DNA of 64,000 nt from NCBI RefSeq assembly GCF_019443405.1, contig NZ_CP080376.1, positions 1 through 64,000 on the forward strand, written 5' to 3'. The translations under genes were made by a program, and so were the position numbers. The notes below the pieces were generated by a model. It searched no databases and was not told where the DNA came from. It saw only the letters and a program-made list of their open reading frames with translations. Shown here piece by piece: positions 27,108 through 34,905 of this stretch (position 1 is its first letter; the number at the start of each line of letters is the position of its first letter). Source of the DNA: Brevundimonas sp. PAMC22021. Lineage in GTDB: Bacteria > Pseudomonadota > Alphaproteobacteria > Caulobacterales > Caulobacteraceae.

Positions 27108-27320
27108 CTACTTCAGTCCGTCGCTCGCCAAAGTGTGCGCCACCACGGCGTTGGCGTGGCCGTGACCTAAGCCATGCTCATTTTTGAGCAACGTGACTAG
27201 CTCCATGTGCCTGGCAGGGTAACCAGCCCGAACAATTTGCTGCCAGTAAGAGATGGGCTGGCCATACTTCTTCTCGATAGAGGGGAAGTACGAGGCCGGT
27301 CCCTTCAAGGCGTCGTTCAC
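27108..27320 (-). CDS. DUF4287 domain small protein
   Basis: A 70-residue protein containing YFPSIEKKYGQPISYWQQIV and HMELVTLLKNEHGLGHGHAN, the two halves of the DUF4287 domain (a short helical domain ending in a G-x-G-H-A-N/M motif). Function is unknown. GTG at 27320 was chosen for the GGGGAG seven bases upstream and because longer versions add only unrelated sequence. A decayed second copy lies at 58768-58945. Confidence 0.75.
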   Translation of the reverse strand: MNDALKGPASYFPSIEKKYGQPISYWQQIVRAGYPARHMELVTLLKNEHGLGHGHANAVVAHTLASDGLK

Positions 27321-27539
27321 CCAAAATCTCCCCGATGGTTCGCTTGTCGGTGCAACGGCAAGCCTAGCACGAACGTCCGTTCGCCGCGCCAGCACCGATG
27401 TCCGCTGCTGGCGCGAAACGGTCGTGTCGTCCGATGGCAGAGGTGCGACGACATCAATAAGCAGACCGCCGTGGATACGGTCTTTCATCTCTTTGCGCAG
27501 AGCCGGAGGCCTGTGACGAATGAGGGTCGACAGGCACTG

Positions 27540-28316
27540 TCAGCTCGTCGTCTCAAGGATGGCCTGCACGGCTTCCCGGGGTTGGTCCCAATGAGGGAAG
27601 TGGCCGCTTCTGTCGAACCAGCGCAGCTCAGCATTCGGGAAAGCGGCTTGGGCGCGCCCGGCCTGGCGCGGGAAGAGAAGCCGATCCTTCCGGCCCCAAC
27701 CGATCATCACTCTGCCAGGTGTGTGCACAGCCCCTTCCTGCAGAGGGCCGGTAGCTAGTTCATGCACCATCTCGTCGAAAACAGTCGTGGCGGCGAAGGT
27801 TCGCATCTCTGTGAGCACGGTGTCCGGCGCGAGCGCCCAAGGTCTAGCGGACAACTGCGCCAGTAGCAGCGTTCGGGTCGCAGCATGGCGAGACAGGAAT
27901 GGCATCACCGGCTGGAGACCGCGGACCAGCCGGATGGACGCCGCGATTGTGCTCTGGAAGAACTTCGTCTCCCAGCCTCGCCAGAAGCCGCCCGGATCAA
28001 GCGCGACACAGTGGCGACCTACGCCGCGTCGGGAGAGTTCCAACACAAGACGGGCGCCCACGGAGCTTCCGACCAGGTCAATCGCGCCCAGATGCTCTGC
28101 TTCGATGAACTGGGTTAGAGCGTCCGCATAGGCGGAGATGGTCTGGCGTCCCGGAACCGGCGGCGACCGGCCATGACCGGGCATGTCGATCACGATCAAC
28201 TCCCGCGAGCGGCTTAGCGGCTCTAAAATCGTATCCCATGACCGCACGCTTCCACCGAGGCCATGAATCAGCAGCAGGGGCGGACCCTGGCCTATTCGCT
28301 CTTGGTGAAGCGTCAT
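27540..28316 (-). CDS. Alpha/beta hydrolase
   Basis: A 258-residue hydrolase of the ordinary alpha/beta fold: oxyanion-hole motif LLIHGLGGSVRSW, nucleophile elbow GSSVGARL (Ser about residue 94), acid region MIGWGRKDRLLF and catalytic His in RSGHFPHWDQP. The substrate cannot be told. ATG at 28316 follows no strong ribosome binding site. It is divergent from the integrase gene, 238 bp away, and not obviously in an operon. Confidence 0.85.
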   Translation of the reverse strand: MTLHQERIGQGPPLLLIHGLGGSVRSWDTILEPLSRSRELIVIDMPGHGRSPPVPGRQTISAYADALTQFIEAEHLGAIDLVGSSVGARLVLELSRRGVGRHCVALDPGGFWRGWETKFFQSTIAASIRLVRGLQPVMPFLSRHAATRTLLLAQLSARPWALAPDTVLTEMRTFAATTVFDEMVHELATGPLQEGAVHTPGRVMIGWGRKDRLLFPRQAGRAQAAFPNAELRWFDRSGHFPHWDQPREAVQAILETTS

Positions 28317-28472
28317 GGCGATGGCGAAGTCTGTCGAGGGAGGGTCGGCATGACGTTTCCTCGGGTTGAAGCCGCGAGCGGTGTCATCAGTTGCACCTAG
28401 AATCACCTCAGTGAGTACGCTCTCACAGCGGGGGCTCGCGCTCGGTCGATGTCTGATGCCGCAGAACCTGCC

Positions 28473-28496
28473 AAGGTCTGCTCCTGGCGCGCAGCA
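28473..28496 (+). repeat. Interspersed palindromic element, degenerate copy
   Basis: CTGCT and AGCAG arms surround CCTGGCGCGC, giving a small hairpin 60 bp upstream of the recombinase gene. Confidence 0.4.
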
Positions 28497-28554
28497 GCCG
28501 AGTTCGAGGCATGATGGGCGGGGCAGGGAGGCGCATCTTCGTTGGAGGTTGGCC

Positions 28555-29181
28555 ATGCGCCAGTCTGACCTGTTCATACAACCTAAGCGGCCTTGGAACG
28601 CCGGACGTTTGATCGGCCCGAAAGCGCCGCTCAAGCCCAAGCACATTTGGGCTATTCGGCAACAACTGAAGGTCGCAAGACGCGTTCGCGACCTCGCGAT
28701 GTTCAACTGCGCTCTCGATTCTAAGCTGCGAGCTTGTGACCTCGTGCGCTTGCGGGTCAGCGACGTGGCTCCAGGCGGCGTGCTCCGCCAGCGATCGATC
28801 GTAATCCAGCAGAAGACTGGCAGGCCTGTGCCGTTCGAGATAACCGAGCCCGCGCGTGACGCCATTGCCTCTTGGCTGCAGATCCGCGGCCGCCGAGACG
28901 ATGACTGGCTGTTCCCAAGCCGCAGCCGGCCTGGTCAGCACATCGGGACAAGGCAGTATGCTCGGCTGGTCGACCGATGGATCTGCATGATCGAGCTCAA
29001 GCCGCAGGGTTACGGCACGCATAGCCTCAGGCGGACGAAGGTCTCCCTATTGTACAAGAAGACCGGCAATCTGCGGGCGTGTCAGCTGCTGCTAGGCCAC
29101 CGGAAGCTGGAGAGCACCGTGCGGTACCTCGGCATCGAGGTGGACGACGCCCTAGAGATGTCGGAGCAGATCGATCTTTGA
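28555..29181 (+). CDS. Small tyrosine recombinase/integrase
   Basis: A 208-residue protein consisting mostly of the catalytic domain. Active-site residues are visible: Arg in SKLRACDLVRL (about 58), a Lys in QQKTGRP (about 86), HSLRR (about 156), LLGHR (about 182) and the nucleophile Tyr in STVRYLGIE (about 191). The usual N-terminal core-binding domain is reduced to about 45 residues, as in a group of short stand-alone integrases common in Caulobacterales and sphingomonads. ATG at 28555 has GGAGG six bases upstream. No tRNA or att site is seen beside it, so it may be a relic or act in trans. Confidence 0.85.
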   Translation: MRQSDLFIQPKRPWNAGRLIGPKAPLKPKHIWAIRQQLKVARRVRDLAMFNCALDSKLRACDLVRLRVSDVAPGGVLRQRSIVIQQKTGRPVPFEITEPARDAIASWLQIRGRRDDDWLFPSRSRPGQHIGTRQYARLVDRWICMIELKPQGYGTHSLRRTKVSLLYKKTGNLRACQLLLGHRKLESTVRYLGIEVDDALEMSEQIDL

Positions 29182-29301
29182 CGTGGGGCCGGGCTCTGAA
29201 GCGGACCCGGCCAACGTCGCCTAAGGGTCGAGAGGCGAAGTAGGCACTCCAAGCGAACATCTTGCTCACGCGCTGAATGTCGCGATTGCGGCTTGGTCTG
29301 C

Positions 29302-29322
29302 ATGACCGCTCATGGCGCAGTC
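29302..29322 (+). repeat. Interspersed palindromic element, degenerate copy
   Basis: ATGACCGCTCATGGCGCAG resembles the CCTGGCGC-loop element. It lies between the recombinase and the convergent receptor gene. Confidence 0.35.
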
Positions 29323-29358
29323 CGGCTCCTTCCTGGACTGCCATCTCGCCTAAGGGGG

Positions 29359-31440
29359 TCAGAATCTGCCGCGGACCTCCAAGTTGAAGATCGGTCCGAT
29401 CGTACGATCACGGATCTCGACATAGGAGATCGGATCGAGGCGACGCCCCGCGTAGGCAGTGCGAGTGAAGTAGCTTTCGCCCGAGAAGATGTTGGCGGCG
29501 GAGACCCGCACGGTCAGGCCCATGACGTCCTTATGCTCCACAAAGAGGCTGCCAAAGATCGGGATTTCCCATTGTCGCGACAGTTCGGTCAGACGATAGG
29601 TCTGGGCGTTCTTCTGGTGACTCAGGCCGAAACCCCAGGCCAAGTCCGTGCTCGGCACGTCATGGCGAAGGTCGATGCTGAACTGACGCTTCAGGCTTCC
29701 GCTAATCTCGCGGTCCTCCAGGGTCAGTGGATCCTCCACCCGTGACCTTTGCAGGATCAATCGGGTGTTCACCCGCACGCCGCGCCAGCCCATGGGGTCC
29801 AGATTGGCGGTCGCGCGCCACTCCACGCCGTAGCGCAACGCTTCGTCCAGATTGCCGATCGATTCCCCAGTCGCCCCGATCGGCACGATGTCCACGATGT
29901 CCTCGATCATCGCCCCGTAAAGCCGAAGGGTGGAACTCCCCCACCGCCCGGCGTTTCGCACCCACTCGCCTTCCAGTTCCCAGCTCTGCGGCGGCACCAG
30001 GTTGGGATTGCCTGAGTAGCTGGTCTCGCTGTTCAGGTCGGCGGAAGCCAGGAAATCGCCGAAGTTCAGCTGTCCGACACGCCGCTGAAGGCGCACGGTG
30101 ACGCGGTCGTTGGGCGACGCCTGCCACACCGCGTTCGCCTGACCCTTCGGCCGGAAGAAGTCGCGCTCCAGCCCGCTTGCGCCAACCTGCACCAATCTTG
30201 AATATTCCGCCCCCGCGCTGACCTGGAACGACAAGGTCGGAGACAGGGGCCGGCCGTAGGTTCCCATGGCCTGGTACCGGCTCTCCTCCACCCGCGCGGC
30301 TCCGTTGGCGAAGGCCAGTTCCTCCTCGCTTCCGTCCGGCTGCAGGCTGAACAGACGGGTTGTGCTGTCCAAGCTGTTGAACGCCGCCTCGACAGAGACT
30401 TCCGCATCCGCCTCACCGGGCTTCCAGCCGTATTCGGCCCGGACGATCCGTTCACCCTCCTCGCTCGACTGCGTCAGCCGGTCGCCCGTGCGCGGCCGGC
30501 CATCGGCCCAGTCGATCATGACCTTGCTCTGGTAGTCGTAGGTTTCATACCGCTCGAGCCCGATCAGCTTCAGCCGACCGACGCCCCAACCGAACGCCCA
30601 GTCTGCGCCGATCTCCCGGTCGTAACCGTCCTGTTCGTCTCGAACGGCGCGCTCGCGGTTCGGCAGGTTCGAGGCGACGCGCGCTCCATCTTCTTCGAAG
30701 CGGTAGTCCAGGCCGCGGACCGCGGCGTTAAGATTGCCCACCGCGTCGCCCGGGCCGTCGATGACGAAGCGCCCACTGAGCCGAGGCTGATGAACCTTGC
30801 CGGTCCAGTAGTCGAGCCGCGTCTCCGTCAGGCTTCCGAACCGGTCGTAGATCAGGGTGTCGCCACCCGCGCCGCTGTGGCTGACTTGGTTCTCCAGCGC
30901 CACCGTGTATTCAACCGGCCCCCGTTCGCCGCTCACTGAGACATCGAAACGGGTCAGGATGGGATCGGTGAAGCGCGCGCGGGCTTCCGGGCGCCATGAC
31001 CATTGACCGCTCAGGGACGCGGCGCGCGTCACGACGTTGGCGACCTGGCCGCTGAGGCCGGGAATGCCCAGGCCCGAGCCGTCCCGGATTTCAATCCGCA
31101 CCACATTGCCGGCCGGGATGCGTCGCAGCTGGGCCACGACATCGTCCGACTTGTTGGAGATGCGCTGGCCGTTCAGCAGGACGTTTCCCGTCGCTTCGCC
31201 CAGCCCCCTCTCAACGGACGCTTGCCGAATGGCGAAGCCGGGAACCTGAACCAGCATGTCGTAGGCCGTGCCCGGAGCGAAGCGGGCGAAATCCGCCGCT
31301 ACAAGAACGCGCTCGCCGGCCGCAGCGGGCGCATCCTGGGACAGGGCCGGGGTTGCGGTGGCGACGATCAGGGCGATCGCGCCGGCGGCGGCGAGCAGGC
31401 GCGTGCGTGCGCGAGCCGCTGGCAGGGGTCCAGCGTACAT
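29359..31440 (-). CDS. TonB-dependent receptor plug/barrel protein
   Basis: A 693-residue outer-membrane protein. The signal peptide (ALIVATATPALS) is followed by a plug domain (YDMLVQVPGFAIR, VLLNGQRISNKSDDVVAQLRRIP, VVRIEIRDGSG) and a barrel ending in VRGRF. A classical TonB box is not evident. Its plug has the NGQR/SNKSD sequence of a sub-family whose substrate is unknown. Same-strand upstream neighbour is the IHGVTPEYV repeat protein, 35 bp away, so it may be the last gene of the BlaI-M56 group. Confidence 0.82.
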   Translation of the reverse strand: MYAGPLPAARARTRLLAAAGAIALIVATATPALSQDAPAAAGERVLVAADFARFAPGTAYDMLVQVPGFAIRQASVERGLGEATGNVLLNGQRISNKSDDVVAQLRRIPAGNVVRIEIRDGSGLGIPGLSGQVANVVTRAASLSGQWSWRPEARARFTDPILTRFDVSVSGERGPVEYTVALENQVSHSGAGGDTLIYDRFGSLTETRLDYWTGKVHQPRLSGRFVIDGPGDAVGNLNAAVRGLDYRFEEDGARVASNLPNRERAVRDEQDGYDREIGADWAFGWGVGRLKLIGLERYETYDYQSKVMIDWADGRPRTGDRLTQSSEEGERIVRAEYGWKPGEADAEVSVEAAFNSLDSTTRLFSLQPDGSEEELAFANGAARVEESRYQAMGTYGRPLSPTLSFQVSAGAEYSRLVQVGASGLERDFFRPKGQANAVWQASPNDRVTVRLQRRVGQLNFGDFLASADLNSETSYSGNPNLVPPQSWELEGEWVRNAGRWGSSTLRLYGAMIEDIVDIVPIGATGESIGNLDEALRYGVEWRATANLDPMGWRGVRVNTRLILQRSRVEDPLTLEDREISGSLKRQFSIDLRHDVPSTDLAWGFGLSHQKNAQTYRLTELSRQWEIPIFGSLFVEHKDVMGLTVRVSAANIFSGESYFTRTAYAGRRLDPISYVEIRDRTIGPIFNLEVRGRF

Positions 31441-31475
31441 GGGCTTTCCTCAGGTTTGTGGGTTGCTTTCTTGAC

Positions 31476-32549
31476 TTAGTCGGCGTCGGCCACGGTGCGT
31501 CTGGGCGCCCCATGGCGCTCCATGCGCCTCGCATAATCGGGCGTCACGCCGTGGATGCGCAGCGAGACCAGCTGGTCCGCCGAGAGCTCTGCGTATCCTA
31601 CGCCGGCCATCTCGTGGATGAAGCCGGGCGTGACGTCGTGGATGGCGAAGGCGAGCTGCTGTTCAGCGGTCAGGTCACCATAGCCAGCTTCGGCGAGGGC
31701 GCGCACTCCCTCCGCGGTGACGCCGTGGATCTTCAGTGCGACCATCTCTTTCGGCGAGCCGCCGAGGTTCAGGCCGGACATGGCGCGCACATATTCCGGC
31801 CCCACCCCATGGATCGACAGCGCCATGAGGTCCTCGGCGGGTAGACCACGGAACGCCGCTCCCAGCGCCTCCATGTCCGCCACATACTCAGGCGTCACGC
31901 CGTGGATGCGGAAGGCGACCAAAGCGTCCAGCGCGCCGAGCCGGTAGCCAGAGCGCGCCACGTCGCGCACATAAACGGCGTCCACACCGTGAATGGCCGC
32001 CGCAACCACCTGGTCGAGGTCGGGGCGCGCATAACCTTCGCCCTCCAGGGCGTCGAGCAGAACGGGATCAAAGTCGGTCAAGGCGAGATGGAACAGCTGG
32101 CCCGTCCCGGGCCGGGCGCCCAGCCGCGCCTCCAGCGTCGCGGCGAAGGCCTCGTCGGGGTCGAAGTTGCAATGCCCCGCCGCCATTCCTGCGGAGGCGA
32201 CGCCAGAACAGGCCAGGTCGCCGGCGGCGGCGTACAGCGTAAAGGCGACCGGGCCCTCCGTCATGGTCAGAGCCTCGCGGCTGACGCCATGCAGGTCGGA
32301 CCAGTCCCGCGGGCCGCTCATGGTCCCGCGTCGTTCCTGGGCGTCCCCATCAAACGTCAGACCAAGCTGGGCTGCGCCATCCGCGCGCGCCTCCAGAGAG
32401 AACCGGATCAGGCTCAGCTCCGGGCCGCCGATCCGCGGAGCGCGAAAGCCCAGGTGCGGGGTTGGGGATCGGAGCGGTTGCGCGTCCTGCTGCTGGGTCG
32501 CGCTGACCCCCACGGCGGACAGAACGGCGATCAAGGCGGTGCGGATCAT
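31476..32549 (-). CDS. Secreted protein with six IHGVTPEYV-type repeats
   Basis: A 357-residue protein with a signal peptide (MIRTALIAVLSAVGVSA) and an N-terminal domain of about 160 residues with a cysteine pair. From about residue 180 there are six repeats of 31-35 residues, each with I-H-G/D-V-x-x-x-Y/F-V/I followed by a helix and L-S-A-D-Q-L. The same repeat forms the C-terminus of the adjacent M56 peptidase, so the two probably bind each other or the same ligand in the periplasm (inference). No enzymatic motif was recognised. Confidence 0.75.
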   Translation of the reverse strand: MIRTALIAVLSAVGVSATQQQDAQPLRSPTPHLGFRAPRIGGPELSLIRFSLEARADGAAQLGLTFDGDAQERRGTMSGPRDWSDLHGVSREALTMTEGPVAFTLYAAAGDLACSGVASAGMAAGHCNFDPDEAFAATLEARLGARPGTGQLFHLALTDFDPVLLDALEGEGYARPDLDQVVAAAIHGVDAVYVRDVARSGYRLGALDALVAFRIHGVTPEYVADMEALGAAFRGLPAEDLMALSIHGVGPEYVRAMSGLNLGGSPKEMVALKIHGVTAEGVRALAEAGYGDLTAEQQLAFAIHDVTPGFIHEMAGVGYAELSADQLVSLRIHGVTPDYARRMERHGAPRRTVADAD

Positions 32550-32632
32550 GGCGTCTTCCTCTTGTTTCCGGGCGCGCGAGGTCGATCGCTCCCGTGGGGG
32601 GCGGTTCGGCGCGCAGGCTTCAGGCGTTCAGT

Positions 32633-34339
32633 TCAGCGGCTGGATGGCGGGGGAGGCGGCAGCACCGGCGGCGTTGGGGGCGTGCCCGCGGACGGCTGGA
32701 GGATTCCAGGCGAACTTCGCGGAGGACGAGGGCGCTCACCCATCAGGGCGGAGCGGCGCAAGGCGTCCGCGTCCGTGATCCCCTCCGCCTCCATCTGGCG
32801 GACGTAGCGTGCGTCGACTCCAGCAATCCTCAGGCCCACCACCTCGTCGATCGAGAGGTCAGTCAACCCGGCGGAGGCCAGATCGCGCACCCAGGCGCCG
32901 TCGACGCCATGCACCGCCATGGACGTCGCCTGGCTATAGGACAGGCGTTCGTAACCCGCGATCCGCATGCCCCGCACCCACTCCGGAGTGACGTCGTGGA
33001 TGGCCAGGGTGGTCAACTGGCCGGCCGACAGGCCGCGCACCCAAGGCAGCTCCCGCGCCAACGCTTCGATCCACTCCGGGGTCACGCCGTGCAGGCGCAT
33101 CGAGGCCAGCGCCTCCGGCGACAGCCGGGCCGCGCTCGCCGTGGCCTGTGCCTGCGGCGCCGCCTGCAATGAAGGCTTAATTTCCGGGGCGACGCCCTGC
33201 GCAGCTGCGTCTGCCTGCACATCCGCGTCGAGGACCTTTTCTCCGGCCGGGCTCGGTTGGTGTTGCGGACCGACCGTAGGCGAAGCGGGATTGGGCGCCG
33301 CCATCACGATCGATCGTGGCGATCCGGCAGCCCCAGGCGCGAGTGTCCGCATCTGCATAGGCGTGAATGCCGCAAGCGGTAGCGCCAAGGCGACGGCGGC
33401 CAGCAGGCCTGCGGCGACCTGGACAGGTCGCGCTGGGTCGCGTCGAGCGCCCCGGTCCAGTACGCGGCTCAGGCGACGCTTCAGTGATCCCCTGCCGGGC
33501 GCCACGCCGTGAGCGGCCAAGGCTTCGCCCCGTTCCCCGCGGGCGAAATCGACCAACATGCCGGCATAGTCCGGACCATCCACATCCCCACGCAGGACCA
33601 CGTCGTCGGCAGCCTCCTCCCGCAACTCATGCGCCTGCCGAGCCAGAATCCAGACGAGCGGATTAAACCAGAAGACGGCTGCTGCAATGCGGGCGATCAG
33701 CAGGTTCACCCAGTCCATCCGAACCACGTGCGCAAGCTCGTGGGCCAGGATCGCCTCAGCCCGATCGGGCGTGCGCAGGGCGCCGGCGCTTAGCACAATG
33801 GTGGGACGCAACAGGCCCCAACTGACCGGCGAACCGAGCTGCTCGCTGCGCAGCAGGGCCGTTCCCTGCTTCACGCCCATACGATGTTGAGCCAGAGCCA
33901 GAGCTTCCAGCCAGTCGCGATCGGTGAGCACCGCGGCCTCGCGCTGTAAACGGAACAGGCGAACAAGGCCCACGCCCAGTCCGCTGACCAGGAAGGCGGC
34001 GCCGGCGAACCACGCGAGAAGCAGCAGGCGGCCAGCGTCAACGACCGGCGCCACGGTCGTCGCCGTCTGCACGATCCCCACGGACGCCGGCTCCCCGACG
34101 ATGATCGATGGCGCTGCAGCAAAGGCGTCCCGGGTCCAAACGCCCGCGACCTCGACCTGTGGGCCGAACAGAACCAGTAGCGGCATGGCGGCGGCCACCA
34201 GCAGGCCAAGATGCGCGATCAGCGCGCGTTGCGACGCCGGCAGCCGCTTCGACGCCGCTACCAGACCCAGCGCAATGACCGTCGCGGCGGCGCCCTTCAC
34301 GGCGACCTCAATCAGGAGTTCCGGCGAGACAGCGATCAT
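32633..34339 (-). CDS. M56 family metallopeptidase (BlaR1-like antirepressor) with C-terminal IHGV repeats
   Basis: A 568-residue membrane protein. N-terminal helices precede a zinc-peptidase motif HELAH (about residue 202, in AILAHELAHVVRMDW) with the helix FWFNPLVWIL typical of BlaR1/MecR1, and a further acidic E in ELREEAADD. After another helix near residue 310, a linker leads to four repeats (LHGVTPEWI, IHDVTPEWV, VHGVDGAWV, IAGVDARYV) and a Pro-rich tail. BlaR1 relatives sense a periplasmic signal and trigger cleavage of BlaI. Here the repeat region replaces the penicillin-binding sensor, so the signal is probably not a beta-lactam. It overlaps blaI by four bases. Confidence 0.88.
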   Translation of the reverse strand: MIAVSPELLIEVAVKGAAATVIALGLVAASKRLPASQRALIAHLGLLVAAAMPLLVLFGPQVEVAGVWTRDAFAAAPSIIVGEPASVGIVQTATTVAPVVDAGRLLLLAWFAGAAFLVSGLGVGLVRLFRLQREAAVLTDRDWLEALALAQHRMGVKQGTALLRSEQLGSPVSWGLLRPTIVLSAGALRTPDRAEAILAHELAHVVRMDWVNLLIARIAAAVFWFNPLVWILARQAHELREEAADDVVLRGDVDGPDYAGMLVDFARGERGEALAAHGVAPGRGSLKRRLSRVLDRGARRDPARPVQVAAGLLAAVALALPLAAFTPMQMRTLAPGAAGSPRSIVMAAPNPASPTVGPQHQPSPAGEKVLDADVQADAAAQGVAPEIKPSLQAAPQAQATASAARLSPEALASMRLHGVTPEWIEALARELPWVRGLSAGQLTTLAIHDVTPEWVRGMRIAGYERLSYSQATSMAVHGVDGAWVRDLASAGLTDLSIDEVVGLRIAGVDARYVRQMEAEGITDADALRRSALMGERPRPPRSSPGILQPSAGTPPTPPVLPPPPPSSR

Positions 34340-34713
34340 GACCGGCCCTCTTTCCGGGCTTCGGCGATCAGTCGTTCAAGCTCGTCCAGTTCCTCATCAG
34401 GTAGCGGGCCGCTCATGCCCAGCAGGGCGCTGGCGGCGCCCGCCGCGGAACCGTTGAAGAAGGTCCCGACCAGCTGGATCAGCGCCGACCTCGTCGCCTC
34501 GGCCTGCGGCACTTGCGGCGCATAGACGATGCCGCGCGGCGTATCGCGCCGCGCAACCAGCCGCTTGGCCTCCAACCTGGCGAGCATGGCGCGCACAGCT
34601 GACGCGGTCAGGACGTCAGGCAGGGCTTCGCGCACCTCCGCCACGGTCGCCTCGCCGCGCCTGTACAGCACATCAACGATCTGTCGTTCCCGTGGGGCCA
34701 GCGTCTGCAGCAT
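34336..34713 (-). CDS. BlaI/MecI/CopY family repressor
   Basis: A 125-residue winged-helix protein: LAPRERQIVDVLYRRGEATVAEVREAL, then LTASAVRAMLARLEAKRLVARR and a C-terminal dimerisation region. Such repressors are inactivated by cleavage through an M56 partner, which is the next gene. ATG at 34713 follows a GAGGAG. Two BlaI-type operators lie just upstream, so the gene represses its own operon. Confidence 0.92.
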   Translation of the reverse strand: MLQTLAPRERQIVDVLYRRGEATVAEVREALPDVLTASAVRAMLARLEAKRLVARRDTPRGIVYAPQVPQAEATRSALIQLVGTFFNGSAAGAASALLGMSGPLPDEELDELERLIAEARKEGRS

Positions 34714-34728
34714 GCTCGTTCTCCTCAA

Positions 34729-34760
34729 GCTACATTTGCAGCCTGCGCTACAAATGCAGC
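34729..34760. promoter_or_regulatory. Two BlaI-type operators
   Basis: GCTACATTTGCAGC (34729-34742) and GCTACAAATGCAGC (34747-34760) are two near-palindromic sites spaced 18 bp apart, with the TACA...TGTA-like core known for BlaI/MecI boxes. They sit 16 bp upstream of the blaI-like start. Confidence 0.75.
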
Positions 34761-34905
34761 GCCCGTCAACCGAACGCCGGATGAAGCTTTCGCAATGTTC
34801 GGAAGATTGACGCAGCATCAATGCTCAAGCCAACGCAGCGGAGCCCGCACACCGGCCGGACAGGGTTTGCTCGCCACCAGAGCCGTTGTTCCGTTGGGTC
34901 GCGAC

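Noticed and set aside
28366..28554. Longer integrase N-terminus
   Set aside because: The upstream residues have no core-binding similarity; ATG at 28555 has an excellent GGAGG.
31476..34339. Periodic sequence as a CRISPR-like array
   Set aside because: The period is in the protein (31-35 residues) with varied bases, inside two open frames.
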